Shown piece by piece: positions 18,207-25,695 of a DNA stretch of 64,000 nt. Both the position numbers and the translations under genes were made by a program. This DNA comes from Streptomyces sp. NRRL S-455 (GTDB lineage: Bacteria; Actinomycetota; Actinomycetes; Streptomycetales; Streptomycetaceae): the NCBI RefSeq assembly GCF_000717875.1, contig NZ_JOCT01000018.1, positions 124,001 through 188,000 of the forward strand, in the 5' to 3' direction. The notes beneath the pieces are model-generated. The model did no database searches. It was not told the origin of the DNA and was given only the letters and a program-made list of their open reading frames with translations. Each line of letters opens with the position of its first letter. Within the stretch, counting starts at the first letter, position 1.

Positions 18207-18241
18207 CGGGGTGGCACGCGCGTGTCGCGCGTCCCACCCCG
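18207..18241 (-). terminator. Terminator of the betaine/proline ABC transporter operon
   Basis: A 15-pair stem (CGGGGTGG-ACGCGC with GCGCGT-CCACCCCG, one C/C mismatch) and a 5-nt loop, 16 bp downstream of the transporter stop codon. The rest of 18000-18257 is the promoter region of the XRE-cupin gene, with nothing else recognised. Confidence 0.75.
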
Positions 18242-18257
18242 GAACCCTACTGCGGAG

Positions 18258-20873
18258 TCACTGCGGCGTCATGCGCTCCGCCATGCCGGGGTGCTCCTCG
18301 AGCCACGCGGCGACGGCCTCTTCCTCATGGCCCTGACCGCGGTCCTTGATCTCGCTCTCCAGCGAGCCGAGCTCGTCCTCACTCATCCTGAAGTTCTTGA
18401 TCCACTTCGTGAGCCGGGGGTACTGCTCGGGGAACTTCTCGTTGGAAATGGTGCGGATCGTGTTGCCCTCACCGAAGGCCTTCCGGGGGTCCTTCAGCTT
18501 GGTCAGCTCGTAGTCGCTGTACGCCCAGTGCGGCGACCAGAGGGTGACGGCGATCGGCTCCTTCTTGGCGTAGGCACGCTTCAGCTCGGCCAGCATGGCC
18601 GGGGTGGACCCGTCGACGACCTCGTACTCCTTGTCGAGGCCGTAGCCGGGCAGCACCTTGTTCTTCAGCAGGTCCATCTCGCCGGTGCCCGGCTCGATGC
18701 CGATGATCTTCCCCTTGAAGGTATCGGCCTTGCCCTTGAGGTCCTCCAGGGAGTCGACGCCCTTCACGTAGGACGGTACGGCGATCTCCAGGGAGGTGGG
18801 TTCGTACCAGGTGCCGAGGTCCTTGAGCCGGTCCTTGTTCTTGTCCCAGTAGTTCTTCTGGGCGTAGGGCAGCCAGGCGTCGAAGTTGAGGTCGAGATCC
18901 CCCGAGGCCAGCCCCGTGTAGACCGGGCCGACGTCCATCTGCTTCAGGTTCAGCTTGTAGCCGCGCCGCTCCAGGACGTTCTTCCACAGGTAGGTGACGG
19001 CGATGTCCTCGTCCCAGGGGAACCACGCCACGTCCAGCGGCCGCTCGGCCTCGGCAGGGGTGCCGCCGGCGTTCTTCACCGGGGCCATCTTGTCGGCGAA
19101 GCCGGGGTTCTGCTTCAGCCAGGCGCGGACGGCCTGCTGCTGGTTGCCCTTGCCCGCCTTGTTGATCTCGGCCTCGAGGCTGGTGAGCTCCTTCTCGCCC
19201 ATCCGGAAGTTCTTCAGCCAGCCGGCGACCGTCGGGTCGTCGTCCTTGAAGCCCTCGCGGGACAGGGTGTGCACCCCGTCGCCCTCGCCCCAGGCGCCCT
19301 TGGGGTCCTTGAGCTTCTTGAGGTCGTAGTCGTTGTACGCCCAGTGCGGCGACCAGAGCGTGACGACGATCGGCTTCTTCTGGGCGTAGGCGCGCTTCAG
19401 CTCGGCCAGCATCGCGGGTGTGGAGCTGTCGACGACCCGGTACTCCTTGTCCAGGCCGTAGTCCTTGAGGACCTTGCTCTTGAGCAGGGCCATCTCGCCG
19501 GCGCTGGACTCGATGCCGGTGATCCTGCCGCCGAACTCGGACGCCCTGCCCTTGAGGTCCTCCAGGGAGTCGACGCCCTTCATGTAGGAGGGCACGCTCA
19601 GCTCCAGGGACGTCTTGTCGTACCAGGCGCCGAGGTCGTCAAGCTGATTGCCGTACTTCTTCCAGTACTGGGCGTGGGTGGTGGGCAGCCAGGCGTCCGT
19701 CTGGAAGTCGACGTCGCCCTGGGCGAGCGAGGTGTAGAGCGGGCCGGCGTCGAACTGCTTGGCCTCGACCTGGTAGCCGCGCTGTTCCAGGACCTCCTTC
19801 CACAGGAAGGTGGAGGCGACGCCCTCGTCCCAGGGGATGTAGCCGATGCTGATCTTCTTGCCCTGGCCGACGTTCTTGCCGCCGGCCGCGGCGGTGGAGG
19901 TGGTGGTGCCGCTGCCGAAGACGCCCATGCCGCCTGCGGTGAGCGCGAGGACGACGACGCCGATCACGGCGACGGCCGGGCGGGGCCGGTACGACCAGAC
20001 CTTCAGCCCCTGCGCGGCGCGCAGCTTGGCGGCGGCGCGGCGGCCGAGCGGCGAGACCTGGGTGCCCAGGGCGCTGGTCATGCGGTCCAGGTAGATCGCG
20101 AGGATCACGATGGCCACACCGGCTTCGGAGCCGAGGCCGACGTTGAGCTGGCCGATGGCCTCGTTGACGTCGCCGCCGAGGCCGCCGGTGCCGACCATGC
20201 CGGCGATGGCGGCCATGGACAGGCCGAGCATGATGACCTGGTTGACGCCGGCCATGACGGTGGGCAGGGCGAGCGGAAGCTGGACCCGCAGCAGGGTGTT
20301 GCGGGGTGTGGTGCCGAACGCCTCGGCCGCCTCGACCAGTTCCTTGTCGACCTGTCGGATGCCCAGCTCGGTCATGCGTACGCCCGGGGCGAGCGCGAAG
20401 ATCAGGGTGGCGACGATGCCCGCGGGGGCGCCGGTGCCGAAGAAGAGGATCGCCGGGATGAGGTAGATCATCGCGGGCAGCGTCTGCATGAAGTCCAGGA
20501 CGGGCCGGACCAGCCCGCTGACGCGGTCCGAGCGGGCCGCCCAGATGCCGACGGGTATGGAGATCACCAGCGCGATGACGGTCGCCACCAGGACGAGCGC
20601 CAGGGTGATCATCGCGTTCTCCCACAGTTCGAGGGAGTCGATGAACGCGAACCCGGCGAACGTGAGGACACCGGCGAGGGTGCCGCGCAGCCAGAAGGCG
20701 ATCACGGCGAAGATGCCCGCGAGGAGCAGCGGTTCGGGGGCCTGGAGGACGGCGTTGATGCCGTCGTAGAGGCCGAGGAAGACGGACTTGCAGAAGTCGA
20801 ACAGCCACGCCATGTGGGTGGTGAGCCAGTCGACCGCGTCATTGACCCAGGTGCCGAGCTGAATCCTAGGCAC
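18258..20873 (-). CDS. Glycine betaine/proline ABC transporter: permease fused to two tandem substrate-binding domains
   Basis: The product is 871 aa. Residues 1-300 form the permease, with several helices and the coupling loop EAAEAFGTTPRNTLLRVQLPLALPTVMAGVNQ. A further helix (about 328-348) precedes two OpuAC/ProX-type binding domains. The first starts about 365 (ISIGYIPWDEGVASTFLWKEVLEQRGY) and the second about 625 (LDVAWFPWDEDIAVTYLWKNVLERRGY). Both share AGPLYTSLAQGDVDF/GPVYTGLASGDLDL, SYxKGVDSLEDLKG and VTLWSPHWAY, so they arose by internal duplication. Permease-receptor fusions occur in Opu systems; two tandem receptors on one chain are less usual. The GTG start overlaps the ATPase stop by 8 bp. 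Probable role: osmoprotectant uptake. Confidence 0.9.
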   Translation of the reverse strand: MPRIQLGTWVNDAVDWLTTHMAWLFDFCKSVFLGLYDGINAVLQAPEPLLLAGIFAVIAFWLRGTLAGVLTFAGFAFIDSLELWENAMITLALVLVATVIALVISIPVGIWAARSDRVSGLVRPVLDFMQTLPAMIYLIPAILFFGTGAPAGIVATLIFALAPGVRMTELGIRQVDKELVEAAEAFGTTPRNTLLRVQLPLALPTVMAGVNQVIMLGLSMAAIAGMVGTGGLGGDVNEAIGQLNVGLGSEAGVAIVILAIYLDRMTSALGTQVSPLGRRAAAKLRAAQGLKVWSYRPRPAVAVIGVVVLALTAGGMGVFGSGTTTSTAAAGGKNVGQGKKISIGYIPWDEGVASTFLWKEVLEQRGYQVEAKQFDAGPLYTSLAQGDVDFQTDAWLPTTHAQYWKKYGNQLDDLGAWYDKTSLELSVPSYMKGVDSLEDLKGRASEFGGRITGIESSAGEMALLKSKVLKDYGLDKEYRVVDSSTPAMLAELKRAYAQKKPIVVTLWSPHWAYNDYDLKKLKDPKGAWGEGDGVHTLSREGFKDDDPTVAGWLKNFRMGEKELTSLEAEINKAGKGNQQQAVRAWLKQNPGFADKMAPVKNAGGTPAEAERPLDVAWFPWDEDIAVTYLWKNVLERRGYKLNLKQMDVGPVYTGLASGDLDLNFDAWLPYAQKNYWDKNKDRLKDLGTWYEPTSLEIAVPSYVKGVDSLEDLKGKADTFKGKIIGIEPGTGEMDLLKNKVLPGYGLDKEYEVVDGSTPAMLAELKRAYAKKEPIAVTLWSPHWAYSDYELTKLKDPRKAFGEGNTIRTISNEKFPEQYPRLTKWIKNFRMSEDELGSLESEIKDRGQGHEEEAVAAWLEEHPGMAERMTPQ

Positions 20874-21957
20874 GGGCGGTCACCTTCTCTCCGCCCTTGT
20901 CCCGCGGGGAGTCGCACGGCTGCGGGGTCGCGTCCTGCGCGTCGCCGAGGAAGCCGACCAGGCGCTGCCGGGGGACGACGCCGATCTGCTTGTCGTCCTC
21001 GTCCACGACCGGGACCGGGTGGGAGAGCCGGGCGCTGATCGCGCACAGCTCGGCGAAGGGGGTGTCGGCCGTGGCCGTCTCGCAGTGGCAGCCGGGGGTG
21101 TCGGCGGTGACCGAGGTGTCCATGAGTTCGCCGGCGGTCAGGACGCGGGAGCGGTCGACGTCCTGGGTGAAGGAGGCGACGTAGTCGTTCTCCGGCCGCA
21201 GCAGGATGTCCTGCGCGGTGCCTGTCTGCACGATCCGCCCGTCGCGCATGACGGCGATGCGGTCGCCCAGGCGCATGGCCTCGTTCAGGTCGTGGGTGAT
21301 GAAGACGATCGTCTTCTTGAGCTTCCGCTGCAGCTCCAGCAGCTGGTCCTGCATGTCGCGGCGGATCAGCGGGTCCAGGGCGCTGAAGGACTCGTCCATC
21401 AGCAGCAGGTCGGCGTCGGTCGCGAGCGCGCGGGCGAGTCCGACGCGCTGCTGCATGCCGCCGGACAACTCGTCGGGCCAGGACTTCTCCCAGCCGGCCA
21501 GCCCGCACAGGGCGAGCGCCTCGTCGGCGCGGCGTACGCGCTCGGCGCGGGGCACGCCCTGCACTTCCAGACCGTAGGCGGCGTTCTCGCGCACGCTGCG
21601 GTGCGGGAAGAGCGCGAAGTGCTGGAACACCATGCTGATCTTCCGGGAGCGGACCTGGCGCAGCTCGCGGTCGCTCAGCGTGGTCAGGTCCTGGCCGTCG
21701 AAGCGGACGTGTCCGGCGGTCGGCTCGAGCAGGCCGTTCAGCATGCGCAGCAGGGTGGACTTGCCGGAGCCGGACAGGCCCATGACGACGAAGATCTGGC
21801 CGGGCTCCACGGTGAAGGACGCGTCGATGACGGCGGCGGTCGTGCCCTCGGCGCGCAGTTCCTCCCGGTCGGCTCCGTCACGGAGCCGCTCGACCGCCCG
21901 GTCCGGTCTTCTGCCGAACACCTTGTACAGGCTCTCTGCCTCAAGCGTCGCTGACAC
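20866..21957 (-). CDS. Glycine betaine/proline ABC transporter ATP-binding protein
   Basis: The product is 363 aa from a GTG at 21955-21957 (SATLEAESLYKVFGRRP); another GTG lies two codons upstream. Walker A is GLSGSGKS (60-67), followed by the Q-loop VFQHFALFPHRSV, the signature DELSGGMQQRV, Walker B LLLMDESFSALDPL and the switch His ITHDLNEA. The C-terminal ~90 residues resemble a weak CBS pair (SRVLTAGELMDTS, HPVPVVDEDDKQIGVVPRQRLVGFL), which in OpuA senses ionic strength. It precedes and overlaps the permease-receptor fusion, and is divergent from the exonuclease gene. Confidence 0.93.
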   Translation of the reverse strand: MSATLEAESLYKVFGRRPDRAVERLRDGADREELRAEGTTAAVIDASFTVEPGQIFVVMGLSGSGKSTLLRMLNGLLEPTAGHVRFDGQDLTTLSDRELRQVRSRKISMVFQHFALFPHRSVRENAAYGLEVQGVPRAERVRRADEALALCGLAGWEKSWPDELSGGMQQRVGLARALATDADLLLMDESFSALDPLIRRDMQDQLLELQRKLKKTIVFITHDLNEAMRLGDRIAVMRDGRIVQTGTAQDILLRPENDYVASFTQDVDRSRVLTAGELMDTSVTADTPGCHCETATADTPFAELCAISARLSHPVPVVDEDDKQIGVVPRQRLVGFLGDAQDATPQPCDSPRDKGGEKVTARA

Positions 21958-22126
21958 GTGCACCTCTGTTTTCGACGAATAGAACAGAGCGAGGACAGGG
22001 CGCAAAAAACAGTTGAAATGCGCAATCAGCCTCGATCCGGGGCGGCACCTCCCCCCGAACCCGGATCTCAAACGCACAAGTGGGGTGCGTCACATCCAAG
22101 ACGCGTCACTGTCGGTGGCGTACGGC

Positions 22127-23059
22127 ATGATGCGTGACGTGACCGGACGACTGATGCTCCTCGACACCGCCTCCCTGTACTTCCGCGCCTACTTCGGGGT
22201 GCCCGAGTCGGTCCGGGCACCGGACGGCACTCCGGTGAACGCCGTGCGCGGGCTGCTCGACTTCATCGACCGGCTGGTCAGGGACCACCGGCCGGACCAC
22301 CTCGTGGCCTGCATGGACGCCGACTGGCGGCCCCAGTGGCGGGTCGAGCTGATCCCCTCCTACAAGGCGCACCGCGTCGCCGAGGAGCACGCGGCCGGCC
22401 CGGACGAGGAGGTGGTTCCCGACACGCTGTCGCCGCAGGTGCCGGCCATCGAGGCGGTGCTGGACGCGGTGGGCATCGCGCGCGTGGGCGTCGCGGGCTA
22501 CGAGGCGGACGACGTGATCGGCACGTTCACGGCACGGGCGAAGGGCCCGGTCGACATCGTCACGGGCGATCGCGACCTGTACCAGCTGGTCGACGACGCG
22601 CGCGGCGTGCGCGTGCTGTACCCGCTGAAGGGCGTGGGCACGCTGCAGCTCACCGATGAGGCCGTGCTGCGGGGGAAGTATGGGGTCGACGGCAGCGGGT
22701 ACGCGGATCTGGCACTGCTGCGCGGTGACCCGAGCGACGGCCTGCCGGGCGTGCCGGGCATCGGCGAGAAGACGGCCGCCAAGCTGCTGGCCGAGTACGG
22801 CGACCTGGCCGGGATCATGGCGGCGGTCGAGGACCGGCGGTCGAAGCTGACACCGACGCAGCGCAGGAGGCTGGACGAGGCGCGCCCGTACCTCGCGGTC
22901 GCGCCGAAGGTGGTCCGGGTCGCGGACGACGTCCCGCTGCCGGACGTCTCGACGGCGCTGCCCGGGGCACCGCGTGACCCGGCGGGGCTTCAGACGCTGG
23001 CGGTCCGGTGGGGACTGGGCGGGTCGCTGGAGCGGCTGCTCGCGACACTGGGAGTGTGA
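22127..23059 (+). CDS. 5'-3' exonuclease (DNA polymerase I 5'-nuclease-domain family)
   Basis: The product is about 310 aa. It contains LMLLDTASLYFRAYFG (first metal Asp), ACMDADWRPQWRVELIPSYKAHR, YEADDVIGTF and VDIVTGDRDLYQLVDD (metal-binding Asps). The helix-hairpin-helix GVPGIGEKTAAKLLAEYGDL follows. This is a stand-alone version of the Pol I N-terminal flap/5'-nuclease domain, probably for Okazaki fragment or repair processing. The start is uncertain: ATG 22127, ATG 22130 or a GTG at 22115. Confidence 0.9.
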   Translation: MMRDVTGRLMLLDTASLYFRAYFGVPESVRAPDGTPVNAVRGLLDFIDRLVRDHRPDHLVACMDADWRPQWRVELIPSYKAHRVAEEHAAGPDEEVVPDTLSPQVPAIEAVLDAVGIARVGVAGYEADDVIGTFTARAKGPVDIVTGDRDLYQLVDDARGVRVLYPLKGVGTLQLTDEAVLRGKYGVDGSGYADLALLRGDPSDGLPGVPGIGEKTAAKLLAEYGDLAGIMAAVEDRRSKLTPTQRRRLDEARPYLAVAPKVVRVADDVPLPDVSTALPGAPRDPAGLQTLAVRWGLGGSLERLLATLGV

Positions 23060-23101
23060 CGGGCGGGGCCGGCGGGTTCCTGAGGACACGGGCTCTCATG
23101 A

Positions 23102-23119
23102 ACCTCTTACCCAAGAGGT
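23102..23119 (+). terminator. Hairpin after the exonuclease gene
   Basis: A 7-bp perfect stem (ACCTCTT with AAGAGGT) and a 4-nt loop, 42 bp past the exonuclease stop and just upstream of the iron box. It is less GC-rich than other hairpins here, so it is a terminator or a regulatory element. Confidence 0.4.
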
Positions 23120-23143
23120 GTTCACTGGGCCCGAGGTGCTAAC

Positions 23144-23157
23144 TTAGGTAACCCTAA
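23144..23157. promoter_or_regulatory. Iron box (DmdR/IdeR-type operator)
   Basis: TTAGGTAACCCTAA is an inverted TTAGG...CCTAA within CTAACTTAGGTAACCCTAAC. It matches the core half-sites of the actinomycete iron-box consensus (TTAGGTTAGGCTAACCTAA) used by DtxR-family DmdR1/IdeR. It lies 22 bp before the start of the siderophore-interacting protein gene, a typical iron-repressed target. Base identity to the 19-bp consensus is partial. Confidence 0.7.
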
Positions 23158-23179
23158 CTATGTGAACCGGGAGGTCCTC

Positions 23180-24022
23180 ATGGCAGAGCGACCGGGACGC
23201 CAGCCGCGCAGAACGCGCTCCGCTCAGGTCGTCCGCACCGAGCGGCTGACCCCGCACATGCAGCGCGTGGTGCTCGGTGGCGAGGGCCTCGCCGACTTCG
23301 CGGCGGACACCTGCACCGACCACTATGTGAAGCTGCTGTTCCCGCCGGCGGGCGTGACCTATCCGGAACCCTTCGACCTGCAGCGCGTCCGCGACGAGTT
23401 CCCGCGCGAACAGTGGCCGGTGACCCGGACGTACACAGTGCGCCAGTGGGACGCCGAGCACCGCGAGCTGACGCTGGACTTCGTCATCCACGGTGACGAG
23501 GGCCTGGCCGGCCCGTGGGCGACGCGGGTCCAGCCGGGCGAGACCGTCCGGTTCATGGGGCCCGGCGGGGCGTACGCGCCCGATCCGGAGGCCGACTGGC
23601 ATCTGCTGGCCGGCGACGAGAGCGCGCTGCCCGCGATCGCCCGCGCCCTGGAGACGTTGCCGCGCGGGGCCAGGGCGCACGCCTTCGTGGAGGTCTCCGG
23701 GCCCGAGGAGGAACAGAAGATCGACTCGGATGTGGAGGTCGTCTGGCTGCACCGCGGTGACCGGCCCCTCGGCGAGGCGCTGGTCGAGGCCGTACGGGAC
23801 CTGGAGTTCCCCGAGGGCCGGGTGCACGCCTTCGTCCACGGCGAGGCGCACTTCGTGAAGGAACTGCGTCATCTGCTCCGGGTCGAGCGCCACATCGCAC
23901 GCGAGGACCTGTCCATCTCCGGCTACTGGCGGCTCGGCCACAACGAGGACGGCTGGCAGGCCTCGAAGCGCGAGTGGAACGCCCGTATCGAGGCCGAGCA
24001 GGAGAACACGCCGGCCGCCTGA
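23180..24022 (+). CDS. Siderophore-interacting flavoprotein (ferric-siderophore reductase, SIP family)
   Basis: The product is 280 aa from ATG 23180 after GGGAGG. The N-terminal FAD-binding domain has LTPHMQRVVLGGEGLADF, DHYVKLLFPP and RTYTVRQWDAEHRELTLDFVIHG (FAD motif RxYTxR, near residue 85). The C-terminal SIP domain has FMGPGGAYAPDPEADWHLLAGDESALPAIARAL. It ends in LSISGYWRLGHNEDGWQASKREW, the usual SIP C-terminus. It would reduce cytoplasmic ferric siderophores to release iron. Iron-dependent repression through the upstream iron box is likely. Confidence 0.93.
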   Translation: MAERPGRQPRRTRSAQVVRTERLTPHMQRVVLGGEGLADFAADTCTDHYVKLLFPPAGVTYPEPFDLQRVRDEFPREQWPVTRTYTVRQWDAEHRELTLDFVIHGDEGLAGPWATRVQPGETVRFMGPGGAYAPDPEADWHLLAGDESALPAIARALETLPRGARAHAFVEVSGPEEEQKIDSDVEVVWLHRGDRPLGEALVEAVRDLEFPEGRVHAFVHGEAHFVKELRHLLRVERHIAREDLSISGYWRLGHNEDGWQASKREWNARIEAEQENTPAA

Positions 24023-24043
24023 GCCCGGCCGTGAGGAGGCCCC

Positions 24044-24625
24044 TCAGTCGCCCCGCAGGCGCGCGTGCAGATGCATGTCGTGCCAGCCGTCCGGGTGCAG
24101 AACGGCCTTGCGCTTGATGCCCTCGAAGACGAAGCCGGTCCTGGTCGCCACCCGGCAGGACGCCTCGTTCCGCACGGCGTGCAGCAGCTCAAGCCGGTGG
24201 AAACCGACTTCGTCGAGGGCCCAGCGGGCGAGGGCGTCCGCGGCCCGGACGGCGATGCCCCGGCCCCGGGCGGCCGGGACGGTCCAGTAGGCCATCTCCG
24301 CACTGCCGTCGACGAGCCGTATCTCGCGCAGCGCCACCCGCCCCAGCAGCGAGTCGGTGTCCGCGCCGACGACGGCCCACTGCGCCGCACGCTCCTCCTG
24401 CCACGCCCGCCGCCAGTCACCGATCCAGCCGGCGACCTCCGCCACGGTGTCGGCGGAGCGGGCGTGCCACTGGTGCATCACGGGATCCTGGAAGACCTCG
24501 TGCACCGCGGGCGCGTCCGCGTCGCGCCAGGGGCGCAGGAGGAGCCCGTCGCCGGTGGGCACGGTGGGCTGCGGGCGGCCGGCGAGGGTCCCGTCGCTCA
24601 GGACCGGGCTGGTGAGAAAAGGCAT
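24044..24625 (-). CDS. GNAT-family N-acetyltransferase
   Basis: The product is 193 aa from ATG 24623-24625 (MPFLTSPVLSDG). The RimJ/RimL-like layout is visible: GLLLRPWRDADAPAVHEVFQDP at the N-terminus, AMAYWTVPAARGRGIAVRAADAL-type acetyl-CoA loop (RGRGIA), and DEVGFHRLELLHAVRNEASCRVATRTGFVFEG. The frame extends to 24673, but that would overlap the divergent promoter region. It is convergent with the SIP gene (21 bp gap). The substrate is unknown. Confidence 0.88.
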   Translation of the reverse strand: MPFLTSPVLSDGTLAGRPQPTVPTGDGLLLRPWRDADAPAVHEVFQDPVMHQWHARSADTVAEVAGWIGDWRRAWQEERAAQWAVVGADTDSLLGRVALREIRLVDGSAEMAYWTVPAARGRGIAVRAADALARWALDEVGFHRLELLHAVRNEASCRVATRTGFVFEGIKRKAVLHPDGWHDMHLHARLRGD

Positions 24626-24705
24626 GCCCGCATCCTGGCAAGGGCCCGGTGGGCGGTCCCAGTGGTTTTCCACCGGGGTGTGACCGCCTCGTACGCTGGG
24701 CCGCG

Positions 24706-25695
24706 ATGAGACGACGCAGAACCGTGCTCCCGCCCTCTCCCCTGCCGCAGCGCCACGGGGTGGATCCGGTGCGGGTGCGGTTGCCCGCCGAGGGCGCGTG
24801 GGCCACGGTGCGTGAGCATCTGGTGGAACGGCTCACCGGGGCGGGTGACGGGGTCGTCGACGGGATGTTCGACGCGGGGCTGATCGTCGGGGCGGACGGG
24901 AGGGCCGTGGCCGCCGACGCGCCCTACGTGCCGGGGATGTTCGTGTGGTTCCACCGGGACCTGCCCGACGAGGTACCGGTGCCGTTCCCGCTGGAGGTCG
25001 TGCACCGGGACGAGCACATCGTCGTCGTCGACAAGCCCCACTTCCTCGCCACCACCCCGCGCGGCAGCCATGTCGCCGAGACCGCGCTGGCCCGGCTGCG
25101 CCGGGAGCTGGAGATCCCGGCGCTCACCGCCGCCCACCGCCTGGACCGGCTCACCGCCGGACTCGTGCTGTTCACCGTGCGCCCTGAGGAACGCGGCGCG
25201 TACCAGACGCTGTTCCGCGACCGGCGGGTGCGCAAGGAGTACGAGGCCGTCGCCCCGTACGATCCAGGGCTCGAGCTGCCCCGGACCGTACGCAGCCGGA
25301 TCGTGAAGGAGCGCGGGGTGCTCACGGCCCGGGAGGTGGCGGGCGAGCCCAACGCCGTCAGCCGCGTCGAGCTCGTCGAGCACCGCTCCGACGGGAACGG
25401 CGGTCTCGCCCGGTACCGGCTGGCACCCGGCACCGGGCAGACCCATCAGCTGCGCGTCCACATGGCCGCGCTGGGCGTGCCGATCCTCGGCGACCCGCTC
25501 TACCCGGAGGTGACCGGCCCCGTGCCGGCCGGTGACTTCCGGCGCCCGCTGCAGCTGCTGGCACGGGCCCTGGAGTTCACCGACCCGGTCACGGGCGGGG
25601 AGCGCCGGTTCCGCAGCGGCCGGGAGCTCGCCGCGTGGACGTCGTACGACCGGTGGGCCGCCGGAACGTACGACGGCCCGACCGGCCGTCAGTAG
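24706..25695 (+). CDS. RluA-type pseudouridine synthase
   Basis: The product is 329 aa from ATG 24706. It has VVHRDEHIVVVDKPHFLATTPRG, then the catalytic-Asp motif AAHRLDRLTAGLVLFT, QTLFRDRRVRKEYEAV, and TGQTHQLRVHMAALGVPILGDPLYP, all diagnostic of the RluA/RsuA superfamily RluA branch. No clear S4 domain is visible at the N-terminus. It modifies rRNA or tRNA uridines; the target is not readable. Its last 7 bp overlap the convergent P450 gene. Confidence 0.93.
   Translation: MRRRRTVLPPSPLPQRHGVDPVRVRLPAEGAWATVREHLVERLTGAGDGVVDGMFDAGLIVGADGRAVAADAPYVPGMFVWFHRDLPDEVPVPFPLEVVHRDEHIVVVDKPHFLATTPRGSHVAETALARLRRELEIPALTAAHRLDRLTAGLVLFTVRPEERGAYQTLFRDRRVRKEYEAVAPYDPGLELPRTVRSRIVKERGVLTAREVAGEPNAVSRVELVEHRSDGNGGLARYRLAPGTGQTHQLRVHMAALGVPILGDPLYPEVTGPVPAGDFRRPLQLLARALEFTDPVTGGERRFRSGRELAAWTSYDRWAAGTYDGPTGRQ

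Noticed and set aside
18090..21038. A 982-codon plus-strand frame opposite the betaine transporter
   Set aside because: The composition is Gly/Val/Leu/Asp-rich without motifs, and it mirrors the duplicated binding domains. It is a shadow of the minus-strand gene.
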